From contig JAEEJK010000117.1 of assembly GCA_016281815.1 (NCBI GenBank), positions 1-42,464 of the forward strand: 42,464 bases of DNA. The letters are read 5' to 3'. Numbering within the stretch: position 1 is the first letter of the stretch; each line of letters starts with the position of its first letter. Positions 25,557-33,946 of this stretch are shown one piece after another. Both the position numbers and the translations under genes were made by a program. The DNA is from Prevotella sp. (lineage in GTDB: Bacteria > Bacteroidota > Bacteroidia > Bacteroidales > Bacteroidaceae). The notes below the pieces were generated by a model. It made no database searches and was not told the DNA's origin. It saw only the letters and a program-made list of their open reading frames with translations.

Positions 25557-26801
25557 TTATTTCTTACCGGTCATGGCATCGACAAATCCTTTTGCCGTAC
25601 CGTCGGTGCCAATTTTTCCTGACTCGTCAATCTTCTTCTTGTACTGTTCCTGGGTGATGGGCACGATCTCCATGCCGTCGCTGAGTTTTGTCAGACCATT
25701 GGTGACATACTTGTCGCCTACATTCAGACCGCTTGTCACGACATAGTTGACACCGTCGTTTTGCGGGTTGACTGTGATCTCAGTGTATTTCACCTTATTG
25801 TCTGCGCCCATCACATAGACGAACTTCTTGTTCTGTACCTCTGAGACGCAACCCTGCGGGATGACGATAGCCGAACCATTCTCACGCGGTACGATGATGG
25901 AACCAGAACCGCCGCTCTTGAGCAACCGCTCGGGATTGGGGAAACGTGCGATCATTGAAACCGAACCGGTGGAGGCATCGATGACACCGCTCATCTTCAC
26001 CACCTTACCTTCATAAGGATACGTGGTGCCGTCTGCCAACTTGAGTTTGACGGGAGGATAGGAGTTGACGGCTGCGGAAATGCCGCCAGAGGATTTGGTC
26101 ATCTCCAACACATCCTTCTCTGTCATTGAGAAGTAGACCTCCATGGCGCTGTTGTTCGACACCGTGGTGAGCGGCTGCTGACTGGAAGCGCTCACGAGAG
26201 CACCCACCTTGAAGGGCAGGGTTCCCACCACACCATTGGACGGGCTCCTCACATAACTGAAACTGAGATTCTCCTTGGCTGAAGCAAGGCTGGCCTGTGC
26301 CTGTGCGAGACTGGCCTTGGCCTGGTTGACCTGTGCCTGAGCACTGGTATAGGTGTTTTTAGCCGACTGGAGTTCGAAATCTCCGATGACGCCATTGGCA
26401 TGGAGTTGCACACTGTTGTCATACTGCAACTTGGCCGTATTGAGTTGAGCCTCAGCGGTGTTGATGACCGCCTGAGTCTGGTTGACAGCGGCCTGAGCCT
26501 GTCTGACGGCTGCCTGATAGGTCTCATTGTCTATGACGAAGAGCACCTGACCGGCACCCACCGACTGTCCCTCATGCACGTTGATACGTGTGATGAAACC
26601 AGAGATTTTAGGACGGATCTCCACATCCTGCACACCCTTGATGGTGGCCGGATAGGTGGTTTGCGACAAAGCACTTGTAGTGCCCACAGTCTCTATAGGA
26701 AACTCATTGTCTCCGAAATTGGGAGCACCACCACTTTTTCCACCACATGCCACCAGGCATGCAGCGGCTGCTACAAGCAAGAATAAATTTACACGTTTCA
26801 T
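25557..26801 (-). CDS. RND efflux periplasmic adaptor, AcrA-like lipoprotein
   Basis: A 414-residue membrane-fusion protein. Signal peptide and lipobox LVAC give a lipid anchor (MKRVNLFLLVAAAACLVAC). The barrel-sandwich domain opens with IRPKISGFITRINVHEGQSV, then a long coiled-coil hairpin rich in Gln/Ala (AAVRQAQAAVNQTQAVINTA; later AQAQVNQAKASLAQAQASLA), the second half of the sandwich (SYVRSPSNGVVG) and C-terminal beta-barrel and proximal domains. The start at 26801 is chosen because the frame from 26900 would run through the promoter. It leads the efflux operon, 48 nt ahead of the pump gene. Confidence 0.96.
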   Translation of the reverse strand: MKRVNLFLLVAAAACLVACGGKSGGAPNFGDNEFPIETVGTTSALSQTTYPATIKGVQDVEIRPKISGFITRINVHEGQSVGAGQVLFVIDNETYQAAVRQAQAAVNQTQAVINTAEAQLNTAKLQYDNSVQLHANGVIGDFELQSAKNTYTSAQAQVNQAKASLAQAQASLASAKENLSFSYVRSPSNGVVGTLPFKVGALVSASSQQPLTTVSNNSAMEVYFSMTEKDVLEMTKSSGGISAAVNSYPPVKLKLADGTTYPYEGKVVKMSGVIDASTGSVSMIARFPNPERLLKSGGSGSIIVPRENGSAIVIPQGCVSEVQNKKFVYVMGADNKVKYTEITVNPQNDGVNYVVTSGLNVGDKYVTNGLTKLSDGMEIVPITQEQYKKKIDESGKIGTDGTAKGFVDAMTGKK

Positions 26802-26867
26802 ACCTATTTTTTTCAATAATTGAATTCTTCGGAGAAAACTCAAACGAACGATTAAGTTTTCAAGATG

Positions 26868-26901
26868 CAAAATTACAAAATAAAAGCCAAAATCTCTCAA
26901 A
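26868..26901 (-). promoter_or_regulatory. Promoter of the efflux operon
   Basis: Minus-strand TTTG (26898-26901), 22-bp spacer, TAATTTTG (26868-26875). The -7 box is a full match; the spacer is slightly long. The start would be near 26861, giving a leader of about 60 nt. Confidence 0.55.
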
Positions 26902-27217
26902 AGAGACTGCTTTAAGTGTCATTTTAACATTATTCAACGATTGAAATAGCAAATTGAAAGTAGATAATGAAGTAGTTAAAGAAGTTAAGTAGTTAAAGAA
27001 GTAAAGCCATATGACAGAAATCTCCGATTTTCAATTGTCAATCTTCAATTTTCAATCTTCAATTTTCAATTTCTTCGTTCATCGGGATTTGCAATCCAGA
27101 TAGTCTGAATATTAGGATTTAAAATCCGATTTAGCGCATTGAAAATGCTGATATTAAACGCGGTCGGGTTACAAACCCGACCGAACACAGCAATCCTCAA
27201 TTTTCAATCTTCAATTC
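26902..27217. other. Intergenic region of simple repeats and small palindromes
   Basis: No gene is seen. It contains AGTTAAAGAAGTTAAGT repeats (about 26970-27005), TCAATTTTCAATCT-type runs on both sides (27028-27070 and 27190-27232), two GGATTT-centred palindromes (GGATTTGCAATCC at 27085-27097; GGATTTAAAATCC at 27115-27127) and a longer hairpin, GGTCGGGTT-ACA-AACCCGACC (27162-27182). The last could terminate the minus-strand cca gene's antisense or incoming transcripts, but it looks more like an insertion of a small palindrome. Confidence 0.65.
27162..27182. repeat. Small palindrome GGTCGGGTT-ACA-AACCCGACC
   Basis: A perfect 9-bp inverted repeat with a 3-nt loop. It has the same size and AC-containing loop as the palindrome at 7659-7678, though the arm sequence differs. 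Confidence 0.7.
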
Positions 27218-28654
27218 TCAATCTTCAATCTTCTCGCCCCTCATTTGTTCGTATTTTTCAACAAGCATGGCTTTGAGGGCCTCAGGCTCATTCTCCACTT
27301 TTCCGTCCAGCACAGCCTCCTTGATGTAGGATTTGAGCACACCTACCTCCGGGCCTTGTTTAAGTCCGAACATTTCCATGATCTGGAGACCGTCGATGCA
27401 GGGTTGGAACAAGCGTTTGTAGTCTTTCTGCTTAAGGGCTTCTATCTTTTCCCTGACGCTGCGGAAATTATCAAGGAAACGCTGTTTCTTGGCCATGTTC
27501 TTGCTGGTGATATCCGCCTCACACAGAATCATCAGTTGGTCGATGTCATCCTCCGCGTCATTGAGCAACCTTCTCACAGCACTGTCGGTCACCTCCTCGT
27601 CAGCAATGGCAATGGGCCGCATGTGCAGGTCCACCATTTTTTGGACAAACCTCATCTTGTTGTCGAGCGGCAACTTCATCCTTTTGAAAATCTCCGGCAC
27701 CATCTTGGCCCCGATGATGTTGTGGTTGTGGAAAGTCCATCCTGCGACTGGGTCCCACCGCTTGCTCTTGGGTTTGCCCACATCGTGCATCAGTGCCGCC
27801 CAACGGAGCCAAAGATTGTCAGAATTTTTACTCACATTATCGAGCACTTCCAGTGTATGGTAGAAGTTGTTTTTGTGAGCCTTCCCGTTGCGGGTCTCCA
27901 CCAGGTCAAGATTGTTGATTTCAGGCATGATGAGAGCAAGCAACCCACACCGCTGCAGGTCGACGAATCCGCGGCTCGGAGTCTTGCTCATCATGATTTT
28001 ATTGAGTTCATCCACAATGCGCTCCTTGCTGATAATGCTGATGCGCGAGGCATTTCGGGAGAGAGCCTCAAAAGTCTCATCGTCGATATAGAAATTGAGT
28101 TGTGTGGCAAACCTTACACAGCGCATCATGCGCAGGGGATCGTCAGAAAAAGTGATATCAGGATCGAGTGGTGTCCTGATGCAACCATACTCCAGGTCGC
28201 CCAACCCGTCGAAGGGATCAACGAGTTCACCAAACCGATCCTTGTTGAGACATATCGCCATGGCGTTGATGGTGAAGTCGCGCCTGTTCTGGTCATCCTC
28301 CAGCGTTCCGTCCTCCACGATGGGCTTGCGGCTTTCCCGTCTGTAACTCTCACGCCTTGCGCCCACGAACTCCACCTCACCGAACTTGCATTTCACCTGC
28401 GCGGTGCCGAAATTCCGGAACACGGACAGGTGGGCCTTTCTTCCCATGGCCTTTTTCACAGCCTCGGCCACCTCTATCCCGTTTCCCACGACGACGACGT
28501 CGATGTCGTTGGAGGGGCGGTCGAGGAAGATATCCCTTACATATCCTCCCACCACATAGCACTCCACGCCCATGTCGTCGGCCACACGGGAGATGGTATG
28601 AAACAATTCCTTGTCGAGCAACTGTGCCAGTTCGGCATCGGAGTAATTCTTCAT
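27218..28654 (-). CDS. CCA-adding tRNA nucleotidyltransferase / poly(A) polymerase family with HD domain
   Basis: A 478-residue class II nucleotidyltransferase. The head carries GGYVRDIFLDRPSNDIDVVV with the two catalytic Asp, then RRESYRRESRKP and RRDFTINAMAI, and the body LDPDITFSDDPLRMMRCVRF. A C-terminal HD domain holds HDVGKPKSKRW and FHNHNIIGAKM, as in bacterial CCA enzymes with phosphohydrolase activity. Its job is adding or repairing the tRNA 3' CCA. The ATG at 28654 is preferred: the longer frame from 28705 covers a consensus promoter. Confidence 0.92.
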   Translation of the reverse strand: MKNYSDAELAQLLDKELFHTISRVADDMGVECYVVGGYVRDIFLDRPSNDIDVVVVGNGIEVAEAVKKAMGRKAHLSVFRNFGTAQVKCKFGEVEFVGARRESYRRESRKPIVEDGTLEDDQNRRDFTINAMAICLNKDRFGELVDPFDGLGDLEYGCIRTPLDPDITFSDDPLRMMRCVRFATQLNFYIDDETFEALSRNASRISIISKERIVDELNKIMMSKTPSRGFVDLQRCGLLALIMPEINNLDLVETRNGKAHKNNFYHTLEVLDNVSKNSDNLWLRWAALMHDVGKPKSKRWDPVAGWTFHNHNIIGAKMVPEIFKRMKLPLDNKMRFVQKMVDLHMRPIAIADEEVTDSAVRRLLNDAEDDIDQLMILCEADITSKNMAKKQRFLDNFRSVREKIEALKQKDYKRLFQPCIDGLQIMEMFGLKQGPEVGVLKSYIKEAVLDGKVENEPEALKAMLVEKYEQMRGEKIED

Positions 28655-28674
28655 CCGTTTTGGTTTTGAGGGTG

Positions 28675-28706
28675 CAAAATTACTCGTTGTCGTTGAAAAA
28701 ACCAAA
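28675..28706 (-). promoter_or_regulatory. Promoter of the tRNA nucleotidyltransferase gene
   Basis: Minus-strand TTTG (28703-28706), 20-bp spacer, TAATTTTG (28675-28682), an exact consensus match 21 nt before the ATG. The short gap to the divergent DUF1599 gene also contains several TTTGGGNTT-type direct repeats (28745-28800). Confidence 0.75.
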
Positions 28707-28821
28707 GATAATCTTGGAAAAGTTTTGAGAGTTGGACTTTGAAATCTGTGATTTGGGTGTTGAGATTTGGTGTTTGGGCTTTGTGGTTTGGGCTTTGTGG
28801 CAGAAAGAAGATAAGCGTTTT

Positions 28822-28853
28822 TTTGGCAGGTTCATAATAAATGTGTAATTTTG
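28822..28853 (+). promoter_or_regulatory. Promoter of the DUF1599-DoxX operon
   Basis: TTTG (28822-28825), 20-bp spacer, TAATTTTG (28846-28853): exact consensus, 23 nt before the ATG at 28877. Confidence 0.8.
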
Positions 28854-28876
28854 CACCGTTATAAACAGAATAGACC

Positions 28877-29425
28877 ATGTCACAGTCTCATACTCTCACA
28901 GAGGAGCAATTCACAGCGGCGATGTCGGAATGCCGCTCGCTGTTTGAGAAGAAACTCCACGACTACGGAGCCTCCTGGCGTCTGCTTCGTCCCTCCTCAC
29001 TGACCGACCAACTGTTCATCAAGGCGATGCGCATCCGCTCGTTGGAGGTGACAGGCACCACCCTCGTCGGTGAGGGCATCCGCCCGGAATTCATCGCTCT
29101 GGTCAACTATGGTCTGGTGGGCCTCATCCAGTTGGAAAAAGGATACAGCGACTCGGCCGACATCAGCAATGAGGAAGCGATGTCGCTTTACGACCATTAT
29201 GCCAAGTCGACGCTCGAGTTGATGCTGAAGAAGAACCATGACTATGGTGAGGCTTGGCGCGGTATGCGCGTGAGCAGTTACACCGACTTCATCCTCACAA
29301 AGATTCAGCGTGTGAAGGAAATAGAGGACCTGGGAGGTTCGACGCTCGTATCCGAAGGCATCGACTCCAATTATATGGACATCATCAACTACGCCGTTTT
29401 CGGCATCATCAAACTCAGTGAATAG
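28877..29425 (+). CDS. DUF1599 protein with internal duplication
   Basis: A 182-residue cytosolic protein made of two similar halves. The first has FEKKLHDYGASWRLLRPSSL then KAMRIRSLE (about 23-57); the second LKKNHDYGEAWRGMRVSSY then KIQRVKEIE (about 116-150). Each half ends with a G-x-T-L-V-x-E-G-I segment and a hydrophobic helix with N-Y. This is the DUF1599 arrangement, a family I recall being named a nucleotide-modification-associated domain; its biochemical role is unknown. It heads an operon, overlapping the DoxX-like gene by 8 nt. Confidence 0.9.
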   Translation: MSQSHTLTEEQFTAAMSECRSLFEKKLHDYGASWRLLRPSSLTDQLFIKAMRIRSLEVTGTTLVGEGIRPEFIALVNYGLVGLIQLEKGYSDSADISNEEAMSLYDHYAKSTLELMLKKNHDYGEAWRGMRVSSYTDFILTKIQRVKEIEDLGGSTLVSEGIDSNYMDIINYAVFGIIKLSE

Positions 29426-30746
29426 TCTGCTTCGCATATTTCTGAACCTCTGCCGGCTGGTGCTGTCGGTGACCCTCATCCTGTCGGGATTCGTGAAGGC
29501 GATTGACCCGCGGGGCACCCAATACAAGATACAGGACTATCTGACTGCCTTGGGCTTGGAAGGTCTTCTGCCCGACTGGACCACGCTGAGCCTCTCCGTA
29601 GCCCTGTCGGCGGCGGAGTTCTGTCTGGGCATTTTCCTGCTCTTCGCCATGCATCGGCGCATGGTGACCAAACTGACGGTCGCGCTGATGGTGGTGATGA
29701 CGCTCATATCCCTGTGGCTCTGGATAGCCAATCCCATCAGCGACTGCGGTTGTTTCGGCGATGCGCTGGTGCTGTCCAACGGTCAGACCTTTGCGAAGAA
29801 CATCGTGCTGCTGACATGTGCGGTGCTGCTGTGCCGGTGGCCTTTAAGCATGGTGAGGCTCATCTCACGCACCAACCAGTGGATCGTCATCAACTACACA
29901 CTGCTGTTCATCATCGCCGTCAGCCTGTGGTGTCTCTACGACACTCCGCTGTTCGACTTCCGTCCCTACCATGAGGGAGCCGACATCCGTGCAGGCATGG
30001 AACTTCCCGACTCTGCTGCCCAACCGCAGTTTGAGACAAAGTTCATCCTTGAGAAAGACGGCGAGCGGCGCACGTTCACCCTTGAGGACTATCCCGACTC
30101 CACCTGGACGTTCATCGACAGCGAGACGGTGCAGATCAGCGAGGGAGACCAGCCGCCCATCCATGATTTCTCCATCACGAGGATAGACGATGGGGAGGAC
30201 ATTACCGAAGAGGTGATCGGCGACACAGGCTATACCTTCCTGCTCATCTCCCCTACCCTTGAGAATGCCAGCGATAGCGACTTCGGGCAGATAGACCAAA
30301 TCTATGAATACTGCGAGGACAATGGATATGCATTCTATTGTCTGACCTCCAGCGGAGCACCCGCCATTGAGCGGTGGCGCGACCTGACAGGAGCAGAGTA
30401 TCCATTCTGCTCCACTGATGGCACGACGCTGAAGACCATCATCCGCAGCAACCCCGGACTGCTGCTCCTTCACAACGGAGTGGTGGTGCGCAAATGGAGC
30501 CACAACTTCCTCCCTGATGCTGCCCAACTGACCGATCGGCTGGAGGAAAGCGAGATGGGAAAGGTGCCTCCCAGTGCTGCTCCCCGCAAGATTGCGGCCA
30601 TCCTCATGTGGTTTGCACTTCCCTTGCTGGCCCTTACCATTGCCGACAGGCTCTGGGCTTGGACGAGGATGCTCACCCCCAAGAAAAGGCGGCAAAAATC
30701 CGACAAATCTGACAAACCCGACAAGTTGGAAAAAGAAAACAACTGA
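29418..30746 (+). CDS. DoxX-like membrane protein, BT_3928 family
   Basis: A 442-residue protein with a GTG start overlapping DUF1599. The N-terminal third has four to five helices of the DoxX/MauE type with the redox-like motif SDCGCFGDALVLSNGQTF (about 110-127). A further helix (about 158-176) leads to a soluble domain containing FTLEDYPDSTWTFID and a thioredoxin-like segment (YTFLLISPTLENASDS, NGYAFYCLTSSG, NPGLLLLHNGVVV), then a C-terminal helix and a basic tail rich in KSDK repeats. Bacteroidetes homologues are common, with no proven function; the CGC motif and the fold suggest electron transfer or thiol chemistry at the membrane. The triosephosphate isomerase gene follows 39 nt later. 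Confidence 0.85.
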   Translation: MNSLLRIFLNLCRLVLSVTLILSGFVKAIDPRGTQYKIQDYLTALGLEGLLPDWTTLSLSVALSAAEFCLGIFLLFAMHRRMVTKLTVALMVVMTLISLWLWIANPISDCGCFGDALVLSNGQTFAKNIVLLTCAVLLCRWPLSMVRLISRTNQWIVINYTLLFIIAVSLWCLYDTPLFDFRPYHEGADIRAGMELPDSAAQPQFETKFILEKDGERRTFTLEDYPDSTWTFIDSETVQISEGDQPPIHDFSITRIDDGEDITEEVIGDTGYTFLLISPTLENASDSDFGQIDQIYEYCEDNGYAFYCLTSSGAPAIERWRDLTGAEYPFCSTDGTTLKTIIRSNPGLLLLHNGVVVRKWSHNFLPDAAQLTDRLEESEMGKVPPSAAPRKIAAILMWFALPLLALTIADRLWAWTRMLTPKKRRQKSDKSDKPDKLEKENN

Positions 30747-30785
30747 TTTAAAAATACATTCACCTATTATTTATTATTTAAGAAA

Positions 30786-31544
30786 ATGAGAAAGAAAATT
30801 GTAGCAGGCAACTGGAAGATGAACATGACCCTGCAAGATGGTATTGCTTTGGCAAAGGAGTTGAATGAGAACCTGAGTGCTGACAAGCCCAACTGCGGCG
30901 TGGTGATCTGCACCCCGTTCATCCATCTGGCCAGCATCGCCCAGTTCCTCGACCAGGACATCATCGGTCTGGGTGCCGAGAACTGCGCCGACAAGGAGAA
31001 AGGTGCCTACACGGGTGAGGTTTCCGCCGCCATGGTGAAGAGCACCGGAGCACAGTACGTGATCCTTGGCCACTCCGAGCGCCGCGAATATTATGCCGAG
31101 ACTCCCGAGATTCTGAAGGAGAAGGTGCTGCTCGCCCTGAGCAATGGTCTGAAAGTGATCTTCTGCATCGGAGAGAGTCTGGAGGAGCGCGAGGCCAACA
31201 AGCAGAATGAGGTGGTGAAGGCCGAACTGGAAGGCAGCGTGTTCAACCTGACCGCAGAGCAGTTCAGCAACATCATCATCGCTTACGAGCCTATCTGGGC
31301 CATTGGCACCGGCAAGACCGCCACTGCAGAGCAGGCAGAAGAGATTCATGCTTACATCCGCCAGGTGATTGCCGAGAAGTTCGGCGCAGAGGTTGCCGAC
31401 GCTACCTCCATCCTCTATGGTGGCAGTTGCAAGCCCAGCAATGCGGCAGAACTGTTTGCCAAGCCCGACATCGACGGTGGTCTGATCGGAGGAGCCTCAT
31501 TGAAGGCAGCCGACTTCAAGGGCATCATCGATGCTTGGAAATAA
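30786..31544 (+). CDS. tpiA: Triosephosphate isomerase
   Basis: A 252-residue TIM barrel enzyme that interconverts dihydroxyacetone phosphate and glyceraldehyde 3-phosphate. Active-site residues are visible: Asn and Lys in GNWKMN, the electrophilic His in [10 protein letters not shown], the catalytic base Glu in [11 protein letters not shown], and the phosphate-binding [10 protein letters not shown] and GLIGGASL. It lies downstream of the DUF1599-DoxX pair on the same strand, an order I recall from other Bacteroidales. Two palindromic repeats follow it. Confidence 0.98.
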   Translation: MRKKIVAGNWKMNMTLQDGIALAKELNENLSADKPNCGVVICTPFIHLASIAQFLDQDIIGLGAENCADKEKGAYTGEVSAAMVKSTGAQYVILGHSERREYYAETPEILKEKVLLALSNGLKVIFCIGESLEEREANKQNEVVKAELEGSVFNLTAEQFSNIIIAYEPIWAIGTGKTATAEQAEEIHAYIRQVIAEKFGAEVADATSILYGGSCKPSNAAELFAKPDIDGGLIGGASLKAADFKGIIDAWK

Positions 31545-31582
31545 GTGATGATTTAAAAAAGCATCTTGGTTAAGTATAGCAA

Positions 31583-31722
31583 AACACAGAGATACAAAGG
31601 TACAGAGAATTCTTAAAAAAATCTGTTTCTCTGTGTCTCTGTGTTGAAGATAAATAGCTAAACACAGAGATACAAAGGTACAGAGAATTCTTAAAAACTC
31701 TGTTTCTCTGTGTCTCTGTGTT
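31583..31722. repeat. Two tandem ACACAGAG palindromic repeats
   Basis: Copies at 31583-31645 and 31661-31722 are nearly identical, each starting AACACAGAGATACAAAGGTA and ending TTTCTCTGTGTCTCTGTGTT, able to form a long imperfect hairpin around a poorly paired AATTCTTAAAA centre. They fill the gap between tpiA and the SPOR gene and may end the tpiA transcript. Relatives lie after both sigma-barrel genes. Confidence 0.85.
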
Positions 31723-31740
31723 GAAGATAACCACAATAAT

Positions 31741-32433
31741 ATGATTAAACGAGCAACAGCCATTTTGGCTGCATCACTATGCCTGACCATTGCTCATGCC
31801 CAAACGTTCCTCGACCATTTGCAGAACGACGACAAGAGCAGCGGTCAGGTGTCGGTGAAGCAAAGCGAGGATATCAGCAACCTGGTCAATGGTTCCGGCA
31901 AGAGCAAGGAGCAGGGCAGCAAACAGGAAGCCACCCGCCCGTCTGAGGACCGCTCACGGCAGGAAAGCCGTCAGCGTGAGAGCCGCAGCGAGAGCCGTCA
32001 GCGCGACTACGACCGCGAACAAGGCAGTTCGGCGGAAGACGAGGCCCGCGACAAAGCCCGGCGCGAGCGTGAGCGCAAGGCCCGTGAGGCTGCACGCGCC
32101 AAGAAGATGCAGGAATTTGAGCAGAACACGGACGCCAGCAGTTCCCGCAAGAAACTGATGAGCAACAGCAAGCGTGCGAAGGGATACCGCATCCAGGTCT
32201 TTGCCGGCGGCAACACCCGTGCCGACCGTGCCAAGGCTCAGGAGATGGGCGCCCTGGTGAAGACGAAATTCCCCGGACATCCCGTCTATGTGCATTTCTA
32301 CTCCCCTCGCTGGTGCTGCCGTTTCGGCAACTTCCGCAACCAGGAGGCAGCCACCAAACTGCTCAAGAAGGTGAAGAAGGACGGATTCAAAAATGCCTGC
32401 GTCATCAAAACTGCCATCACTGTCAACAAATAA
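31741..32433 (+). CDS. SPOR-domain periplasmic protein
   Basis: A 230-residue exported protein: signal peptide to about AHA (residue 20), a Ser/Arg/Glu-rich low-complexity linker (about 45-125, with repeated [14 protein letters not shown] and R-E-R-K patterns), then a SPOR domain (about 146-228: [20 protein letters not shown], then [20 protein letters not shown] and a final VIKTAI). SPOR domains bind denuded glycan strands at the division site. Two adjacent Cys (WCC) are unusual within the domain. It lies 19 nt before folE, and the two are probably co-transcribed. Confidence 0.9.
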   Translation: MIKRATAILAASLCLTIAHAQTFLDHLQNDDKSSGQVSVKQSEDISNLVNGSGKSKEQGSKQEATRPSEDRSRQESRQRESRSESRQRDYDREQGSSAEDEARDKARRERERKAREAARAKKMQEFEQNTDASSSRKKLMSNSKRAKGYRIQVFAGGNTRADRAKAQEMGALVKTKFPGHPVYVHFYSPRWCCRFGNFRNQEAATKLLKKVKKDGFKNACVIKTAITVNK

Positions 32434-32452
32434 TCCTCAACGCCATTTACTC

Positions 32453-33031
32453 ATGAACATAGAACCCGGATACCGAGAAGGACTTGACGAACTGGCCTCC
32501 CACTACGCTGAGATTCTCCGGCTCTTGGGTGAGGATCCGTCCCGCGAAGGACTGGAGAAGACACCCATGCGTGTGGCGAAAGCCATGCAGGTGCTTACTC
32601 GTGGCTACAGCGAGGATCCCCACAAGGTGCTCACCGATGCCCTGTTTGAGGAGAACTACAATCAGATGGTGATCGTGCGCGACATTGATTTCTTCTCGAT
32701 GTGCGAGCATCACATGTTGCCTTTCTACGGCAAGGCTCATGTGGCGTATATCCCCAAGGGCCGCATTACCGGTCTGAGCAAAATTGCCCGCGTGGTGGAC
32801 ATCTATAGTCACCGCCTTCAGGTGCAGGAGCGGCTGACAGAGCAGATCAAGGACTGCATCGAGCAGACCCTTCATCCGATGGGTGTCATGGTGGTGGTGG
32901 AAGCCCGCCATATGTGCATGCAGATGCGCGGTGTGGAGAAACAGAACTCCATCACCACGACGAGTGCGTTCAGCGGTGCCTTCAATCAGGCAAAGACGCG
33001 CGAGGAATTCATGAACCTGCTTAGAGAGTGA
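32453..33031 (+). CDS. folE: GTP cyclohydrolase I
   Basis: A 192-residue type I enzyme converting GTP to dihydroneopterin triphosphate, first step of folate (and pterin) synthesis. Zinc ligands are in [13 protein letters not shown] (Cys, His) and HMCMQMRGV (second Cys); other family blocks are [32 protein letters not shown] and [12 protein letters not shown]. The ATG at 32453 gives the usual compact N-terminus; a frame from 32393 overlaps the SPOR gene and is rejected. A 7-bp tandem repeat starts at its stop codon. Confidence 0.96.
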   Translation: MNIEPGYREGLDELASHYAEILRLLGEDPSREGLEKTPMRVAKAMQVLTRGYSEDPHKVLTDALFEENYNQMVIVRDIDFFSMCEHHMLPFYGKAHVAYIPKGRITGLSKIARVVDIYSHRLQVQERLTEQIKDCIEQTLHPMGVMVVVEARHMCMQMRGVEKQNSITTTSAFSGAFNQAKTREEFMNLLRE

Positions 33032-33055
33032 AGAGTGAAGAGTGAAGAGTGAAGA
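33028..33055. repeat. GTGAAGA x4 tandem repeat
   Basis: Four exact 7-bp units overlapping the folE stop codon. Copy number change would alter only the 3' untranslated region, since the stop lies within the first unit. Confidence 0.85.
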
Positions 33056-33066
33056 ATTCAACTTTC

Positions 33067-33224
33067 TCAAGTTGAAAGGAGTGTAGGAGTGTAGTAGTTT
33101 AGGAGTGTAGACATTACTCTTGCAAGTCATAGTCTATACTGACGATGAATAATCAATTCTATTGTCCAAACTCCAAATCTCCCAAACTCCTAAACTCCCA
33201 AAAGATGAACAAATGTAAAACTTG
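33067..33224. repeat. MITE-like GGAGTGTAG element, copy 1
   Basis: Begins CTCAAGTTGAAAGGAGTGTA, holds the conserved core GGAGTGTAGACATTACTCTT, and ends with CTCCTAAACTCC then an ATG-A-ACAAATGTAAAACTTG tail. The two ends are imperfect inverted repeats. Related copies are at 36701-36849 and 37561-37722. Confidence 0.75.
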
Positions 33225-33304
33225 AATTAAAAATTCTTTTTTTGATGCAAGGTTTTCAGGGTTCGGACGTTTGAGTAAAAAACATCAAAAGAAAAAAGAA
33301 AGCG

Positions 33305-33937
33305 ATGAAAAAATTGTATTATCTCATGCTTTGCATGGCTATCGGCCTGAGTGCCACCTCCTGTCTGAGCGACAAAGACAATGACAACAACTACAAAGTG
33401 CTCACCAAGGCGGATAAAGAGGCGCAACTGCGCGACATGGCTGGAATTTACAACGGGCATATCCTCTTCATCAACGACACAACCAGCAAGACCGACTCTC
33501 TGAACATCTCCTGGCAAGTGACACCACATGACTCGACACTGACCGTCAGGAATTTCCCGTTGAAGATTCTGGCACAAGGTCTTCCCAAATCCGCTTCCCG
33601 CGATCTTCTCATGCAAGAAGGAGGAGCCACGTTCTCTGCCACCCTTCATCCCTATGCCGTCAACTCCAACACCGAGGGTTTCTATGCCTTCTGGGTCATT
33701 CCACGCGATTACAAGATGGAGTTCACCTTAGATCATGAGGATGTGAGCCACGAGGTGGAGGTAGAGTTCACCGATGGGATGACCGCCTATACCACCGGCT
33801 ATATGACAGAGCAGTTCTATGCCTATGGCCTGTATCTCAATCATGAGATGGAATGGTATGTCCTGGTGAAGTCCGTCACGGTGGACAAGACGAAATACAT
33901 GACCGGAAGGGCCATGTTGGTGAACGGCAAGAAATAA
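33305..33937 (+). CDS. DUF4840-like lipoprotein
   Basis: A 210-residue lipoprotein: signal MKKLYYLMLCMAIGLSATSC with Cys at 20, and an acidic tether (LSDKDNDNNYK). The mature part is beta-rich (YNGHILFINDTTSKTDSLNI, LTVRNFPLKILA, YKMEFTLDHEDV, EMEWYVLVKSVTV), as in the DUF4840 lipoproteins of Bacteroidales. No enzyme motif is seen. The xth gene starts 9 nt after its stop, so the two share a transcript. It may be surface or periplasmic. Confidence 0.78.
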   Translation: MKKLYYLMLCMAIGLSATSCLSDKDNDNNYKVLTKADKEAQLRDMAGIYNGHILFINDTTSKTDSLNISWQVTPHDSTLTVRNFPLKILAQGLPKSASRDLLMQEGGATFSATLHPYAVNSNTEGFYAFWVIPRDYKMEFTLDHEDVSHEVEVEFTDGMTAYTTGYMTEQFYAYGLYLNHEMEWYVLVKSVTVDKTKYMTGRAMLVNGKK

Positions 33938-33946
33938 CCGGATGTC

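Noticed and set aside
27245..28669. 474-codon plus-strand ORF opposite the tRNA nucleotidyltransferase
   Set aside because: Antisense to a well supported enzyme gene; no recognisable domain, and it would run into the cca promoter.
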